Shown here in pieces: positions 32,417 through 40,909 of a stretch of DNA of 64,000 nt. The notes beneath the pieces are model-generated. The model ran no database searches. It had not been told where the DNA came from and saw only the letters and a list, made by a program, of their open reading frames with translations. Position 1 is the stretch's first letter; every line of letters begins with the position of its first letter. Both the position numbers and the translations under genes were made by a program. Origin of the DNA: Bacteroidales bacterium (GTDB lineage: Bacteria; Bacteroidota; Bacteroidia; Bacteroidales; F082); NCBI GenBank assembly GCA_017632935.1, contig JAGBQJ010000043.1, positions 1 to 64,000 of the forward strand. Reading direction: 5' to 3'.

Positions 32417-34737
32417 CAGTTCATGATCAGGATCTTAGTGGCAAACTTGTCGGTGCCCTGCTTGGTGCTGACAAAGATAAGGTAGACACCAGGCTCCACC
32501 TTCTCGCCGTTGATGTTGGTGCAGTCCCACACGGCCTGACCGCCTTCCGAAATCAACTGGGTGACGAAGGCACCATCGACGGTGGTGATTCTTACCAAAG
32601 AGTTGGATACCAGGCCTTTAATACCAACAAAGCCGTTGTAACCTGGTCTGACGGGATTGGGATAAACTACCACATCGCTGATGATGGGCTCGGGGGTGGC
32701 ATACTCGCCGCGATAGGAGATGACGCCGCTACCCGTGCCGAAAAACACTTCGCCGCTCTTGTCGACAGCCATGGTGGTGACAGCGTTGTCCAACAAGGGA
32801 CTGTTGTCGGTGTTGAAGTAGTGGATTTCCTTGGGTGAACTGTCGAATGAAATGAGATAGACCCCCGATTCAAGGCCAAACCATATTTGGTCAGCACCTT
32901 CCATTGCGGCCATCGAAAGCACATTGGACCCGTCGAAGAGGAAGTCGTATTGGTTGGTGCCGTCGTTGCGAGGCACGCGGACCTGCGTGGCGTCGAAGTT
33001 GTCACCGCTGAAGATTTTCCATGTGTCGGAAAACAGACAAGGGCCTTTGTCGGTACCCGCCCAAACATTGCCTTTGTTGTCCACGGTCAGGCAGCTGACC
33101 GATCCAAGAAGATGGCCGTTGCCTGTCGCCGAGTTGAGGTTGACCGCCTGGTCATCGGCGGGATTGTCGAGGGTGCCGTTGTCGTTGAAGACGATGACTT
33201 CCCCGTTGCGGCGTATAATCCATTTATAGTCGTTATGGTCGATGTGCAACGGACCGATGTCAAGAGCGCTCAGGCTACCGCCTAGGTTGTAGGAATGCCA
33301 AGTGCCGTTAGGCTCCATCACGGAGAGAAGGTTAGGTGCTCCGGTGTTGGCTACCCAAAGGTTGCCCTTGCTGTCGAAGGCCAAACCGCTGATGTTGATA
33401 AGGTTAGGATCACTGGCCCAATATTGGAGCGAGCTGTTTTCAGCATTGTAGACCTCCACCAATTCGTTGTCCTTGAACTTCAATATTCCGCTACCCCAAG
33501 TGCCCACATAAGTGACCGAAGGATCGTTGGGGTTGGTGGCGGTGCAGATGAAGTCGGTGTAACTGCTGAAGTCAGGCAGGGTGTTTTGGTTGAGGATGGT
33601 CCATAGGCCATCAAAACGGGCTACGCCTTCGCGCATGTAGCGTTTGCTCCAGTTGGAGGCGTGACCTCCCGTGGCAATCCACACTTGATCGCCGCAGGCC
33701 TTGAGCTCGAAGACGTTTTTCGAAGCCGTGCCGTTGGGCTTCACGTCCATGTTGTTCCAGCCATCTGAGGTCTTGATGAGACCGCGCTTGTTGTCACCAA
33801 TCCAGTAGTTGCCGTTGTTGTCGATGGCTGCGGCCCATGGCTCAATGGCACTGCCAGGCTGGTGAATGGACTGTTGCTGGTTAAGGTTGCGGTCAAACAC
33901 TGAAATGTTGTAGCGGTTGGTCAGCAGGAAGCGGTCGTCGTAAGCACGCATTTGTCTTTTCTCACTGACATTCTCCTTGTTGAAATAGTCCCATTGGTTG
34001 CCGTCGTACACAAAGAGTGTGTCGGTATTAAAGCCGCCGTTGTAGTTGAGGAGCAGCTTGCCGGCAAACACCTCCATCTCGGTGTAGGCCAGATGGGGAT
34101 GGATAAGGCTGGTGTCGAAATGCCATGCGGCATAATTGGCCAGATTTTGTGCGTCTAATGAGGCATAATACATGCCGTCGTCAGTGCAGGCATAGATACG
34201 GCCGTTATAGATGGCTACATCAGTAACATTGACCATATCACCTTGGTTACCAATGTAATAAGTGTCTTTTACCTCTTCTTTCTTCAGGTCGAAAACCACG
34301 ATGCCGAATCCGCAAGCTAAGTAGGCCAAGTCGCCATCGAAGAACACATGGTTGATGCTTTTGTTGCCCACGATGTTCTTGTCCTTGATATCGCTCATAT
34401 TGTGAACGTTGCCGTCGTGGTCTATGAGGTCAACATTGGCGTTGGTGTAAGCCACGAGGAGCTTACGCTGACTGTCGTTGTAGCCGATGGTGCTGATGCC
34501 GATATCCGACAAGCCATTGATTTTGTTGAGGATATGGATAGAGTTGTCTTGCGTGTCGTAGTAAAACAGTTCATACTGCGTGGCAGCATAGATTTTGTTT
34601 CCGATAGGCTCCACGCCAATCACCTTCTGGTAGGGCAGGTGGGTGCGCCAGTTGCCGATGGAGACGCCGTTTTGTGCGATGGCGAAGGTGGAAACGAGCC
34701 ATGCGGCTATGAGAAGGGTAGACTTGATTCTGTTCAT
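32416..34737 (-). CDS. porZ: Type IX secretion system protein PorZ
   Basis: A 773-residue protein with signal peptide ending STFAIAQ. The N-terminal part (WRTHLPYQKVIGVEPIGNKIYAATQYELFYYD, about 28-60) and the following propeller-type repeats (two beta-propellers, about 30-630) match PorZ, the Porphyromonas surface protein that delivers A-LPS to the sortase PorU. The C-terminus is a type-A sorting domain (VVYPNPVRPGYNG), which in PorZ is kept rather than cleaved. The length (about 776 in P. gingivalis) agrees. Co-transcribed with recO. It supports a working T9SS in this organism. Confidence 0.85.
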   Translation of the reverse strand: MNRIKSTLLIAAWLVSTFAIAQNGVSIGNWRTHLPYQKVIGVEPIGNKIYAATQYELFYYDTQDNSIHILNKINGLSDIGISTIGYNDSQRKLLVAYTNANVDLIDHDGNVHNMSDIKDKNIVGNKSINHVFFDGDLAYLACGFGIVVFDLKKEEVKDTYYIGNQGDMVNVTDVAIYNGRIYACTDDGMYYASLDAQNLANYAAWHFDTSLIHPHLAYTEMEVFAGKLLLNYNGGFNTDTLFVYDGNQWDYFNKENVSEKRQMRAYDDRFLLTNRYNISVFDRNLNQQQSIHQPGSAIEPWAAAIDNNGNYWIGDNKRGLIKTSDGWNNMDVKPNGTASKNVFELKACGDQVWIATGGHASNWSKRYMREGVARFDGLWTILNQNTLPDFSSYTDFICTATNPNDPSVTYVGTWGSGILKFKDNELVEVYNAENSSLQYWASDPNLINISGLAFDSKGNLWVANTGAPNLLSVMEPNGTWHSYNLGGSLSALDIGPLHIDHNDYKWIIRRNGEVIVFNDNGTLDNPADDQAVNLNSATGNGHLLGSVSCLTVDNKGNVWAGTDKGPCLFSDTWKIFSGDNFDATQVRVPRNDGTNQYDFLFDGSNVLSMAAMEGADQIWFGLESGVYLISFDSSPKEIHYFNTDNSPLLDNAVTTMAVDKSGEVFFGTGSGVISYRGEYATPEPIISDVVVYPNPVRPGYNGFVGIKGLVSNSLVRITTVDGAFVTQLISEGGQAVWDCTNINGEKVEPGVYLIFVSTKQGTDKFATKILIMN

Positions 34738-34806
34738 AGAGATGAAATTAGGCCGTAAAATTACGAATTTATAGGAAGATAACGCTGTTTTCGGCGAAAT
34801 GTTTTA

Positions 34807-34814
34807 TACCTTTG
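34807..34814 (+). promoter_or_regulatory. -7 box for the GLUG adhesin gene
   Basis: TACCTTTG, 19 bases before the ATG at 34834. Confidence 0.5.
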
Positions 34815-34833
34815 CGGTGAAAAACTTGACGAA

Positions 34834-36447
34834 ATGAAGAAATTATCCATTACAATTCTTGCCATCGCTTTGACATTCAATCTGATGGCGACAAACGTTT
34901 GGGACGGTTCATCAGAGCCTTGGACCCAAGGTGACGGCACTTATGACAATCCTTACCGCATTGAGACGGCGGCGCATCTGGCCTATCTCGCCGAGAAGGT
35001 CAATGAAGGCTACCAGTCTTCGGGGCAGGGCGTTTTTGTCGGAGAACGATTCTTGCTTACTGACGACCTCGACTTGAACAACCTTAACTGGACGCCTATT
35101 GGCAACGTCGACTACAGCATGAGCGGATTCTATTTTGCTGGCTATTTCGATGGCGGCTATCATCAGATAGAAAACCTAAATATTCAAAGCTCTGCCGACC
35201 TCACGGGCTTGTTTGCCGCTGTGGGTGGCTACCAAGGCTGTGTTTGCAACCTCTCGGTCAACGGAACGGTCACCTCTACGGGCATGGGCGCCGCGGGTGT
35301 GGTAGGCGGCGTGGCCGGTGAGGGCATGGTGAGTCAATGCAGCTTCTCTGGCTCGGTCAGCGTCACCAACAGTGGTACGTTCTGCGGAGCCGCCGGCGTG
35401 GTGGCGGGTGTGCAAAACGGCGCTGTGGTTGAATGTTCGTCATCGGCCAGCGTCACCGTCACCAACAGCAACTTCATGGGTGCGGCTGTGGCCGGTGGCG
35501 TGGTGTGCTTTGCACGTGGCAGTGCCACGATTGGGAGATGCTACAACACGGGTGCTGTCAATGCGAGTGCCATGCTGATGGGCATCTCGGGCGGTATCTT
35601 GGCTGCCACGGTGGAGTCGGCGGCGGTTGCTGTGACCGACAGTTACAATGTCGGGCAGATCAGTGGCGGCACTTCGGGCGGCATCTTTGGCATGGTCAGT
35701 CCCATTGACCCGTCAAAAGCTGAGAACGAAATCCATGTCACCAATTGTTATTTCCTCACGTCAGCGGGCGGCAACAACGGCTACGGCACGGGCATGACTG
35801 CCGACGCGATGAAGACCGAGGAGTTCAAGAATCAGATTGACCAAAGCGCTCATGTCTTTGTGATGGACGACGGCACTAATAACGGCTATCCCATCCACGC
35901 GCTTCTCGGCTGTGTTTTGATGCCGGCTTCCGATGTCACAAGCATTTCCGCCAAATTGTCGGCCTGGATTCACCAAGGCAACATCCAACTGGAGAGGGCT
36001 TATTTCTACTACTCCGCCATAGACGCAGGCGAAATGACCGAGATAGAGGTGGCTACCGATGGTTATGTGGAGGTTGTCCTTGAAGACTTGCAGGAAGAAA
36101 CGGGATACCAATACGGCATAAGTCTTGTGTTTGAAGACGGCAGTTGGATGGATAGCGGCCTCATGTTTTTCACCACGGAATACGATGGCGTCGAAGAAGA
36201 CGGCCCTTCGATGGGCTCAGGGACCTTAATAATCTATCCAAATCCTGTTTCTGAAACGCTTCACATTCAATGCTTTGAGCTTGAGGAAGTACAAGTTTTC
36301 AACGCGCTTGGGCAGCAGGTGCTCAGCGTGCAGGGTAAGGGCAATGAGCTTAGCATTGATATGGCCGCGCTGCCTGCAGGAGTCTATTTCGTTGCCGTCA
36401 CCAACGAAGACGGGCGAAAGTGCGTACGGAAAGTGGTGAAGGAATAG
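34834..36447 (+). CDS. GLUG-repeat surface protein, T9SS cargo
   Basis: A 537-residue protein, signal peptide ending FNLMA. An N-terminal segment DGSSEPWTQGDGTYDNPYRIETAAHLAYL, shared with the 993-residue protein at 47808, leads into GLUG-type beta-helical repeats (about 60-300: GLFAAVGGYQGCVCNLSVNG, GAAGVVGGVAGEGMVSQC). A fibronectin-like region follows, then the linker GPSMGSGT, encoded by a dispersed repeat (36202-36225), and a type-A T9SS sorting domain (IIYPNPVSETLHIQ to KCVRKVVKE). A surface adhesin or structural protein is likely. Single-gene unit ending in a hairpin. Confidence 0.85.
   Translation: MKKLSITILAIALTFNLMATNVWDGSSEPWTQGDGTYDNPYRIETAAHLAYLAEKVNEGYQSSGQGVFVGERFLLTDDLDLNNLNWTPIGNVDYSMSGFYFAGYFDGGYHQIENLNIQSSADLTGLFAAVGGYQGCVCNLSVNGTVTSTGMGAAGVVGGVAGEGMVSQCSFSGSVSVTNSGTFCGAAGVVAGVQNGAVVECSSSASVTVTNSNFMGAAVAGGVVCFARGSATIGRCYNTGAVNASAMLMGISGGILAATVESAAVAVTDSYNVGQISGGTSGGIFGMVSPIDPSKAENEIHVTNCYFLTSAGGNNGYGTGMTADAMKTEEFKNQIDQSAHVFVMDDGTNNGYPIHALLGCVLMPASDVTSISAKLSAWIHQGNIQLERAYFYYSAIDAGEMTEIEVATDGYVEVVLEDLQEETGYQYGISLVFEDGSWMDSGLMFFTTEYDGVEEDGPSMGSGTLIIYPNPVSETLHIQCFELEEVQVFNALGQQVLSVQGKGNELSIDMAALPAGVYFVAVTNEDGRKCVRKVVKE
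36202..36225. repeat. GGCCCTTCGA..TCAGGGACC repeat coding for the linker before a T9SS domain
   Basis: A 24-base element read as GPSMGSGT immediately before the sorting domain of the GLUG protein. Matches the copies at 9239, 40856, 48036 and 59705. Confidence 0.65.
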
Positions 36448-36468
36448 AAAACCGTTTAAAAGAACAAA

Positions 36469-36502
36469 AGCCTCTAAATTGTTTTTCAACAAGTTAGAGG
36501 CT
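36469..36502 (+). terminator. Hairpin after the GLUG protein gene
   Basis: A 9-bp stem, AGCCTCTAA and TTAGAGGCT, with a 16-base loop, then a T-rich stretch, 22 bases past the stop codon. It also lies just before (on the other strand, after) tRNA-Arg. Confidence 0.6.
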
Positions 36503-36509
36503 CTTTCTG

Positions 36510-36581
36510 TAGCCCAACTAGGACTCGAACCTAGATTTAAAGTTTAGGAAACTTCCGTTCTATCCCTTGAACTATTAGGCC
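36510..36581 (-). tRNA. tRNA-Arg (anticodon CCT)
   Basis: On the minus strand a 72-nt cloverleaf can be drawn: acceptor GGCCTAA with TTGGGCT, D arm GTTC/GAAC, anticodon stem GAAGT/ACTTT around loop TTCCTAA, T arm CTAGG-TTCGAGT-CCTAG, discriminator A. The anticodon is CCT, reading AGG. CCA is not encoded. Standing alone between two protein genes, it is not in an operon of tRNAs. Dispersed repeats follow at 36645. Confidence 0.9.
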
Positions 36582-36644
36582 ATAAACCGCTGCAAAGGTA
36601 GTACTTTTTTTGGAATGATGGTAAGTGTTTCTGAAAAACAATCC

Positions 36645-36698
36645 GCCGTGCATAGATTCCCTCTATCGCACAGCCCATGTTGGAATGACATGCACGGC
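36645..36698. repeat. GATTCC/GGAATGACAT inverted repeat next to xth
   Basis: Outer arms GCCGTGCAT and ATGCACGGC enclose AGATTCCCTC and TTGGAATGAC. It is a member of the family found at 39335 and 39418; it lies 6 bases beyond the xth stop. Confidence 0.55.
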
Positions 36699-36704
36699 TA
36701 GCTA

Positions 36705-37466
36705 TTATTTCAAATCAAGTACAATGGGGCAGTGGTCGGAGTGCATCACCTCGGGCAGGATGCCCACACCGGCGATGCGGTCCTCCATGTTGTCGGTCAC
36801 CATGTGGTAGTCGATGCGCCAACCCAGGTTGCGGGCACGGGCACCGGCGCGAAAGCTCCACCAACTGTAGTGGTTGGGCTCCTTCACCAAATGGCGGAAG
36901 GTGTCGATGTAACCGTCGCTCAAGAAGTCCGTCATCCACTGCCGCTCCTCAGGCAGGAAGCCCGATGAGTTGGCATTCGACTTGGGGTTGTGGATGTCGA
37001 TGGCCTCGTGGCAGATGTTGTAGTCGCCGGAGAGCACGAGGTTGGGGCGCTCTTTCCTTAGCTCGTTGACGTACTTGCGGAAGAAGTCGAGCCACACCAT
37101 CTTGAAGGCCTGGCGCTCATCGCCTGTGGTGCCCGAAGGGTGGTAGACGCTCACCACTGAGAGGTCACCGAAGTCGGCACGGAGGAAACGGCCCTCGCTA
37201 TCGTACAAAGGCTCGTTCATGCCATAGACCACCTTGTCTGGCTCCTGCTTGGTGATGAGCCCCACGCCACTGTAGCCTTTCTTCTGGGCGGGGAACCAAT
37301 AGTGGTGATAGCCCATCATCTCGAAGTCCATCAAAGGAATCTGGTCGGGCGTGGCTTTCAGCTCCTGGAAGCAGAGCACATCGGGTTGGTAGTCGTTGAT
37401 CCATTGCAGCAGGCCCTTGTTGATGGCCGCGCGGATGCCGTTCACGTTGTAACTGACGATTTTCAT
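36705..37466 (-). CDS. xth: Exodeoxyribonuclease III
   Basis: A 253-residue EEP-family nuclease acting in base-excision repair at abasic sites. Catalytic elements: NVNGIRAA (Asn 7), QELK (Glu 35), SGDYN with the Asp and Asn pair, and the C-terminal SDH (His 245). The length is typical of the bacterial XthA/ExoA type. Monocistronic, with a weak -7-like sequence just upstream (TATTTTCG on the minus strand near 37471). Confidence 0.94.
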   Translation of the reverse strand: MKIVSYNVNGIRAAINKGLLQWINDYQPDVLCFQELKATPDQIPLMDFEMMGYHHYWFPAQKKGYSGVGLITKQEPDKVVYGMNEPLYDSEGRFLRADFGDLSVVSVYHPSGTTGDERQAFKMVWLDFFRKYVNELRKERPNLVLSGDYNICHEAIDIHNPKSNANSSGFLPEERQWMTDFLSDGYIDTFRHLVKEPNHYSWWSFRAGARARNLGWRIDYHMVTDNMEDRIAGVGILPEVMHSDHCPIVLDLK

Positions 37467-37537
37467 GCTGCGAAAATAGTGAAAAAGTCATTTCTTTTTT
37501 CTTTGCGCGTTACTTTTTCCTATTTTAGCGGCCGTAA

Positions 37538-39334
37538 TTGAAAGCAACCGTGGGTAAAGTCAAAGATAAGATCAACGGATGGATTGACCGCTTCAACGCT
37601 TGGCGTGCGACGCACATGACGGATCGCCGTTTCATGATTTTGCTCAGCATCCCGACGGGTTTTCTGGCGGGTGCGGCCGCTGTCGTCATCAAGAAACTGG
37701 CCCACGGCATTCGCGACTTGGTCATCAACGCGCAGTTCAACTATTCCCACTTGCTGTATTTCATCTGCCCCGCCATCGGTATCCTGCTGACCATCCTGTT
37801 CTGCAAGTACATCTTGAAGAAAGATGTGGGTCACGGCATTCCGGGCATTCTCTATGCCATCTCGAAGAACAAGGGCAAGGTGCACCATACCAGCACTTGG
37901 TCGAGCATCATCACCAGCGCCCTGACGGTAGGCTTCGGCGGCTCGGTGGGATTGGAAGGTCCCAGTGTGTCGACAGGCGGCAGCATAGGCTCCAACATCG
38001 CGCAACTGCTGAAGCTCGACTACAAGCATACCATACAACTCATTGGCATGGGTGGTGCGGCGGCCTTGGCGGCTATCTTCCAAGCGCCTATCACAGGCAT
38101 CGTCTTCGCCCTCGAGGTGTTTATGATCGACCTGTCGCTCAATGCCTTGGTGCCTATCATCTGCTCTTCGTTTGTCGCCATCCTGACGGCCTATTGGTTC
38201 CTCGGACAGACAGTGGAATACCCAGCGGTCATCGCAGAGGGCTTCATCCCGAGCAACGCCTTGTTTTATGTCGGTTTGGGTCTATTCGCAGGTCTGGTGT
38301 CGGCCTATTTCCTCAAGGTGACCTTCAGCGTGGAGAAGAGCTTCAAGAAAGTGCAGTCACCTTGGGTGCGCTTTCTTGTGGGTGGCACCTTGTTGGGTAT
38401 TCTAATATTTTTGTTTCCAGCACTTTATGGAGAGGGTTATGATGCCATCAACTCGGCCTTGCGCGGCGACTACAGTGCGGTGTTCGGCAACCCGTGGTTT
38501 GCACGATTCAAGGACTTCGACCTCGTGGTCATCATCCTCTTTGCGGGCATGATCTTGCTGAAAGCCTTTGCCACGGCCTTCACCTTCGGTGCAGGCGGCG
38601 TGGGCGGCACCTTCGCTCCGGCATTGTTTATTGGTGCCTTCACGGGCTTGTTCTTCGCCACCACGGTTAACTATCTGGGTATCGGTGACTTGGATCCCGC
38701 CAAGTTTGCCCTCGTGGGTATGAGTGGCTTGGTGGCGGGCATGCTCCATGCCCCGTTGACGGGCATCTTCCTCATCGCCGAAATCACCAATGGCTATGCC
38801 CTTATTGTGCCCTTGATGATCGTTTCGGCCTTGGCCTACGCCATCAATAGGCTGTTTTTCAGCCATTCCATCTATACCAATGCCGTGGCAGAGAAAGGTG
38901 TGGAGGTGACGCATAACAAGGACAAGAGCATCCTCAACATGATGGCTATCAACCAGTTGATTGAGACCAACTTCAGTCCCATCGACCCCGACAGCCTCTT
39001 CCGCGACTTGCTGCCCTTGGTGTCATCTTCGAAGCGAAACATCTTCCCTGTGGTCGACAAGGAGGGCTTCTTCTGCGGCCACGTGCTGTTCGACGATGTG
39101 CGCGGCATCCTCTTCGACGAGAGCTGCTACGACCAGTCGATACAGAACTTTGCAGTTTTGCCCGACTACATTATTCATCCGGACGAGCCGATGGAGGAAA
39201 TCGTCCATAAGTTTCAGCAGTCGGGCAAGTACAACATCCCCGTCATCAAGGAAGGGAAGTATCTCGGCTACCTCTCGCGCGCCAATGTGTTCTCGGCTTA
39301 TCGAAAGATGATGAGCGAGATATCTGAAGATTAA
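37538..39334 (+). CDS. ClC family chloride channel/exchanger with CBS domains
   Basis: A 598-residue protein: ClC membrane core (about 25-425, ten or more helices) and two C-terminal CBS domains (about 460-590: NIFPVVDKEGFF, YNIPVIKEGKYLGYLSR). Selectivity-filter motifs are VGHGIPG (the usual GSGIP, with His for Ser), GLEGP (gating Glu present) and GAGGVGGTFAPALFIG. The CBS pair would bind nucleotides and control gating. The reading frame has a TTG at 37538 and GTG at 37550; the first in-frame ATG is at 37616, which would drop the first 26 residues. The TTG start is uncertain. Confidence 0.9.
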   Translation: MKATVGKVKDKINGWIDRFNAWRATHMTDRRFMILLSIPTGFLAGAAAVVIKKLAHGIRDLVINAQFNYSHLLYFICPAIGILLTILFCKYILKKDVGHGIPGILYAISKNKGKVHHTSTWSSIITSALTVGFGGSVGLEGPSVSTGGSIGSNIAQLLKLDYKHTIQLIGMGGAAALAAIFQAPITGIVFALEVFMIDLSLNALVPIICSSFVAILTAYWFLGQTVEYPAVIAEGFIPSNALFYVGLGLFAGLVSAYFLKVTFSVEKSFKKVQSPWVRFLVGGTLLGILIFLFPALYGEGYDAINSALRGDYSAVFGNPWFARFKDFDLVVIILFAGMILLKAFATAFTFGAGGVGGTFAPALFIGAFTGLFFATTVNYLGIGDLDPAKFALVGMSGLVAGMLHAPLTGIFLIAEITNGYALIVPLMIVSALAYAINRLFFSHSIYTNAVAEKGVEVTHNKDKSILNMMAINQLIETNFSPIDPDSLFRDLLPLVSSSKRNIFPVVDKEGFFCGHVLFDDVRGILFDESCYDQSIQNFAVLPDYIIHPDEPMEEIVHKFQQSGKYNIPVIKEGKYLGYLSRANVFSAYRKMMSEISED

Positions 39335-39389
39335 GCCGCCTATGTCATTCCAACGTGGGCAAGTGGGAGGCGGGGAATCTATAGGCGGC
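39335..39389. repeat. GTCATTCC-type inverted repeat after the ClC gene
   Basis: Outer arms GCCGCCTAT and ATAGGCGGC, inner GTCATTCCAAC and GGGGAATCT. It begins at the first base after the ClC stop codon and probably serves as its terminator structure. Confidence 0.55.
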
Positions 39390-39417
39390 TGGGTTACAGA
39401 ATATGTGTTTTTAACGT

Positions 39418-39481
39418 CTTTTAAATGCATAGATTCCATGCCACCGCACTGCCTGTCGCAGGAATGACATGCATTTAAAAG
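39418..39481. repeat. GTCATTCC-type inverted repeat after tadA
   Basis: Outer arms CTTTTAAATGCAT and ATGCATTTAAAAG, inner AGATTCC and GGAATGACAT. It lies 5 bases beyond the tadA stop, between convergent genes. Nothing else is seen in 39335-39486. Confidence 0.55.
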
Positions 39482-39486
39482 TCTGC

Positions 39487-39927
39487 TTATCTCTTCTTCT
39501 TGAAGAACTCTGTCAGCAGCGAGAGACATTCCTCCCGCATCACGCCTGTTTCGGTCTTCGTCTTGGGATGAAGAATATTGCCGAAACGTGAGAAGCCGTT
39601 TTTGGGATCCTCAGCGGCATAAACCACCTTGCCGATGTGGCTATGGGCGAGGGCTCCGGCGCACATGGGGCAGGGCTCCAAGGTGACATAGAGCGTGCAT
39701 TCGTCAAGGTATTTGGCACCTAGAGCATTGGCGGCTGCAGTGATGGCCAGCATCTCGGCATGGGCGGTCACGTCATTGAGGGTCTCGGTCTGGTTGTGGG
39801 CGCGGGCGATGATCTTGTTGTTGCACACCACCACGGCCCCGATAGGGATTTCGTCGGCCTCCAAAGCCTTTTCAGCTTCTTGATAGGCTTGTTTCATATA
39901 ATATTCGTCGGAGAAAACGGAGAGCAT
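39487..39927 (-). CDS. tadA: tRNA adenosine deaminase TadA
   Basis: A 146-residue zinc deaminase converting A34 to inosine in tRNA. Motifs HAE (56-58) with catalytic Glu 58, and PCPMC (85-89), both intact. The open frame extends to 40056, but the extra 43 residues come from dispersed repeats (39929-40043), so the ATG at 39927 (MLSVFSDEYYMKQAY) is chosen; another Met lies 10 codons further. The enzyme is normally essential. Confidence 0.93.
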   Translation of the reverse strand: MLSVFSDEYYMKQAYQEAEKALEADEIPIGAVVVCNNKIIARAHNQTETLNDVTAHAEMLAITAAANALGAKYLDECTLYVTLEPCPMCAGALAHSHIGKVVYAAEDPKNGFSRFGNILHPKTKTETGVMREECLSLLTEFFKKKR

Positions 39928-39928
39928 G

Positions 39929-39960
39929 GTTAATTGACAATTGATAATTGATAGTTGATA
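39929..39960. repeat. AATTGATA-type short tandem repeat before tadA
   Basis: Successive units AATTGACA, ATTGATA, ATTGATA, GTTGATA directly upstream of the tadA start codon, in the space where its leader would be. A common type of simple intergenic repeat in this phylum. Confidence 0.45.
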
Positions 39961-39965
39961 CTTTA

Positions 39966-40043
39966 CGTCATTGCGAGGAGGAACGACGAAGCAATCTAGG
40001 GTAAAAAACCGTTTTCTGGATTGCTTCGTTCCTCGCAATGACG
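39966..40043. repeat. Palindromic repeat (GTCATTGCGAGG type), tail of the nitrilase gene
   Basis: Outer arms CGTCATTGCGAGG and CCTCGCAATGACG, inner GAAGCAATC and GGATTGCTTCG, separated by a spacer. Its minus-strand reading supplies the last 15 codons and stop of the nitrilase gene (RHCEERSNPENGFLP). Same family as 16312-16385. Confidence 0.8.
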
Positions 40044-40847
40044 CGAAGCGTGGCAATCTGTTATCTCAAACCTATCCCAGTCTGGGCCCAAGGGAAACTT
40101 CTGGCGGAAATGTTGCAGCTTCTCGTAATCCAATGTGCAGTGCAGCACGGCTTCCTGGTAAGGCTCCGCCTTGGAGATGACCTCGCCGCGGGCGTTGATT
40201 ACCTGCGACTCGCCGCTGTAATGCAGCCCGAAGTCATCGGTGCCCACGCGGTTGACGCCCATCCAATAGGCTTGATTTTCGATGGCACGGGCCACCAAGA
40301 GCGTACGCCAAACCACCATCCTCGAATCGGGGAAGTTGGCGAGATAGAAAGCCAAATCGTATTCATATTGCCCGTCTTTGTAACGGTTGCGCGCCCACAC
40401 TGGGAAGCGGATGTCGTAGCAGACCATAGGTTTGATGCGCCAGCCATTCAACTCTACAACAAGCTGTTTCTCACCGCGTTCCACCAGCTTGTCCTCGCCA
40501 CCCATGGTGAAGGTGTGTCGTTTGAAGTATTTTTCGTAAGTCCCGTCGGGACGCATCCAGACGAGGCTGTTGTAGTAATGCCCGTCGATGTCCAATGGGA
40601 AGGTGGTGGCGATGACTGCGTTTTTCGCTTGGGCTTGGTTTTTAAGCCATTGCATGGTTGGACCGTCCTCTTTTTCGGCAAATAGCTTCGGGTCGACGGG
40701 GAAGGCCGTGGTGAAAGTTTCTGGCAAGAGAATCAGGTCGGTGTCGGGGCGCACCTGTTCCAACAACCGGCCGAAACGCTCCAGATTGGCCGCTTTGTCT
40801 TCCCATTTAAGGTCGGCTTGGATATAGGCTAAATTAAGGTTTTTCAT
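39996..40847 (-). CDS. Nitrilase-family amidase (omega-amidase-like)
   Basis: A 283-residue carbon-nitrogen hydrolase with triad Glu 43 (LLPETF), Lys 109 (YFKRH) and Cys 143 (MVCYDIRFP). It is close to the YafV/omega-amidase group, which hydrolyses alpha-ketoglutaramate and similar amides, a repair or salvage role. The C-terminal 15-20 residues (CHASRHCEERSNPENGFLP) are encoded by a dispersed repeat and are not part of the fold. Start: ATG at 40847 (MKNLNLAYIQADLKW), since the ATG at 40892 lies within the promoter region. Its promoter interleaves with that of the divergent lipoprotein gene. Confidence 0.9.
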   Translation of the reverse strand: MKNLNLAYIQADLKWEDKAANLERFGRLLEQVRPDTDLILLPETFTTAFPVDPKLFAEKEDGPTMQWLKNQAQAKNAVIATTFPLDIDGHYYNSLVWMRPDGTYEKYFKRHTFTMGGEDKLVERGEKQLVVELNGWRIKPMVCYDIRFPVWARNRYKDGQYEYDLAFYLANFPDSRMVVWRTLLVARAIENQAYWMGVNRVGTDDFGLHYSGESQVINARGEVISKAEPYQEAVLHCTLDYEKLQHFRQKFPLGPDWDRFEITDCHASRHCEERSNPENGFLP

Positions 40848-40855
40848 AATAAATC

Positions 40856-40879
40856 GGCCCTTCGGCAAGCTCAGGGACC
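40856..40879. repeat. GGCCCTTCGGCA..CTCAGGGACC repeat, intergenic copy
   Basis: A free copy of the element that codes for linkers at 9239, 36202 and 48036, lying in the leader of the nitrilase gene. Confidence 0.65.
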
Positions 40880-40889
40880 TAAATTGATG

Positions 40890-40897
40890 CAAAAATA
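40890..40897 (-). promoter_or_regulatory. -7 box for the nitrilase gene
   Basis: The minus strand reads TATTTTTG, 42 bases before the ATG at 40847 and only 12 bases from the divergent -7 box at 40910. Confidence 0.55.
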
Positions 40898-40909
40898 GAA
40901 AATTAATCT

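Noticed and set aside
36510..36581. Integrated element next to tRNA-Arg
   Set aside because: No integrase, no repeated tRNA 3' end was noticed in the following 10 kb, and the neighbours (xth, ClC, tadA) are housekeeping genes.
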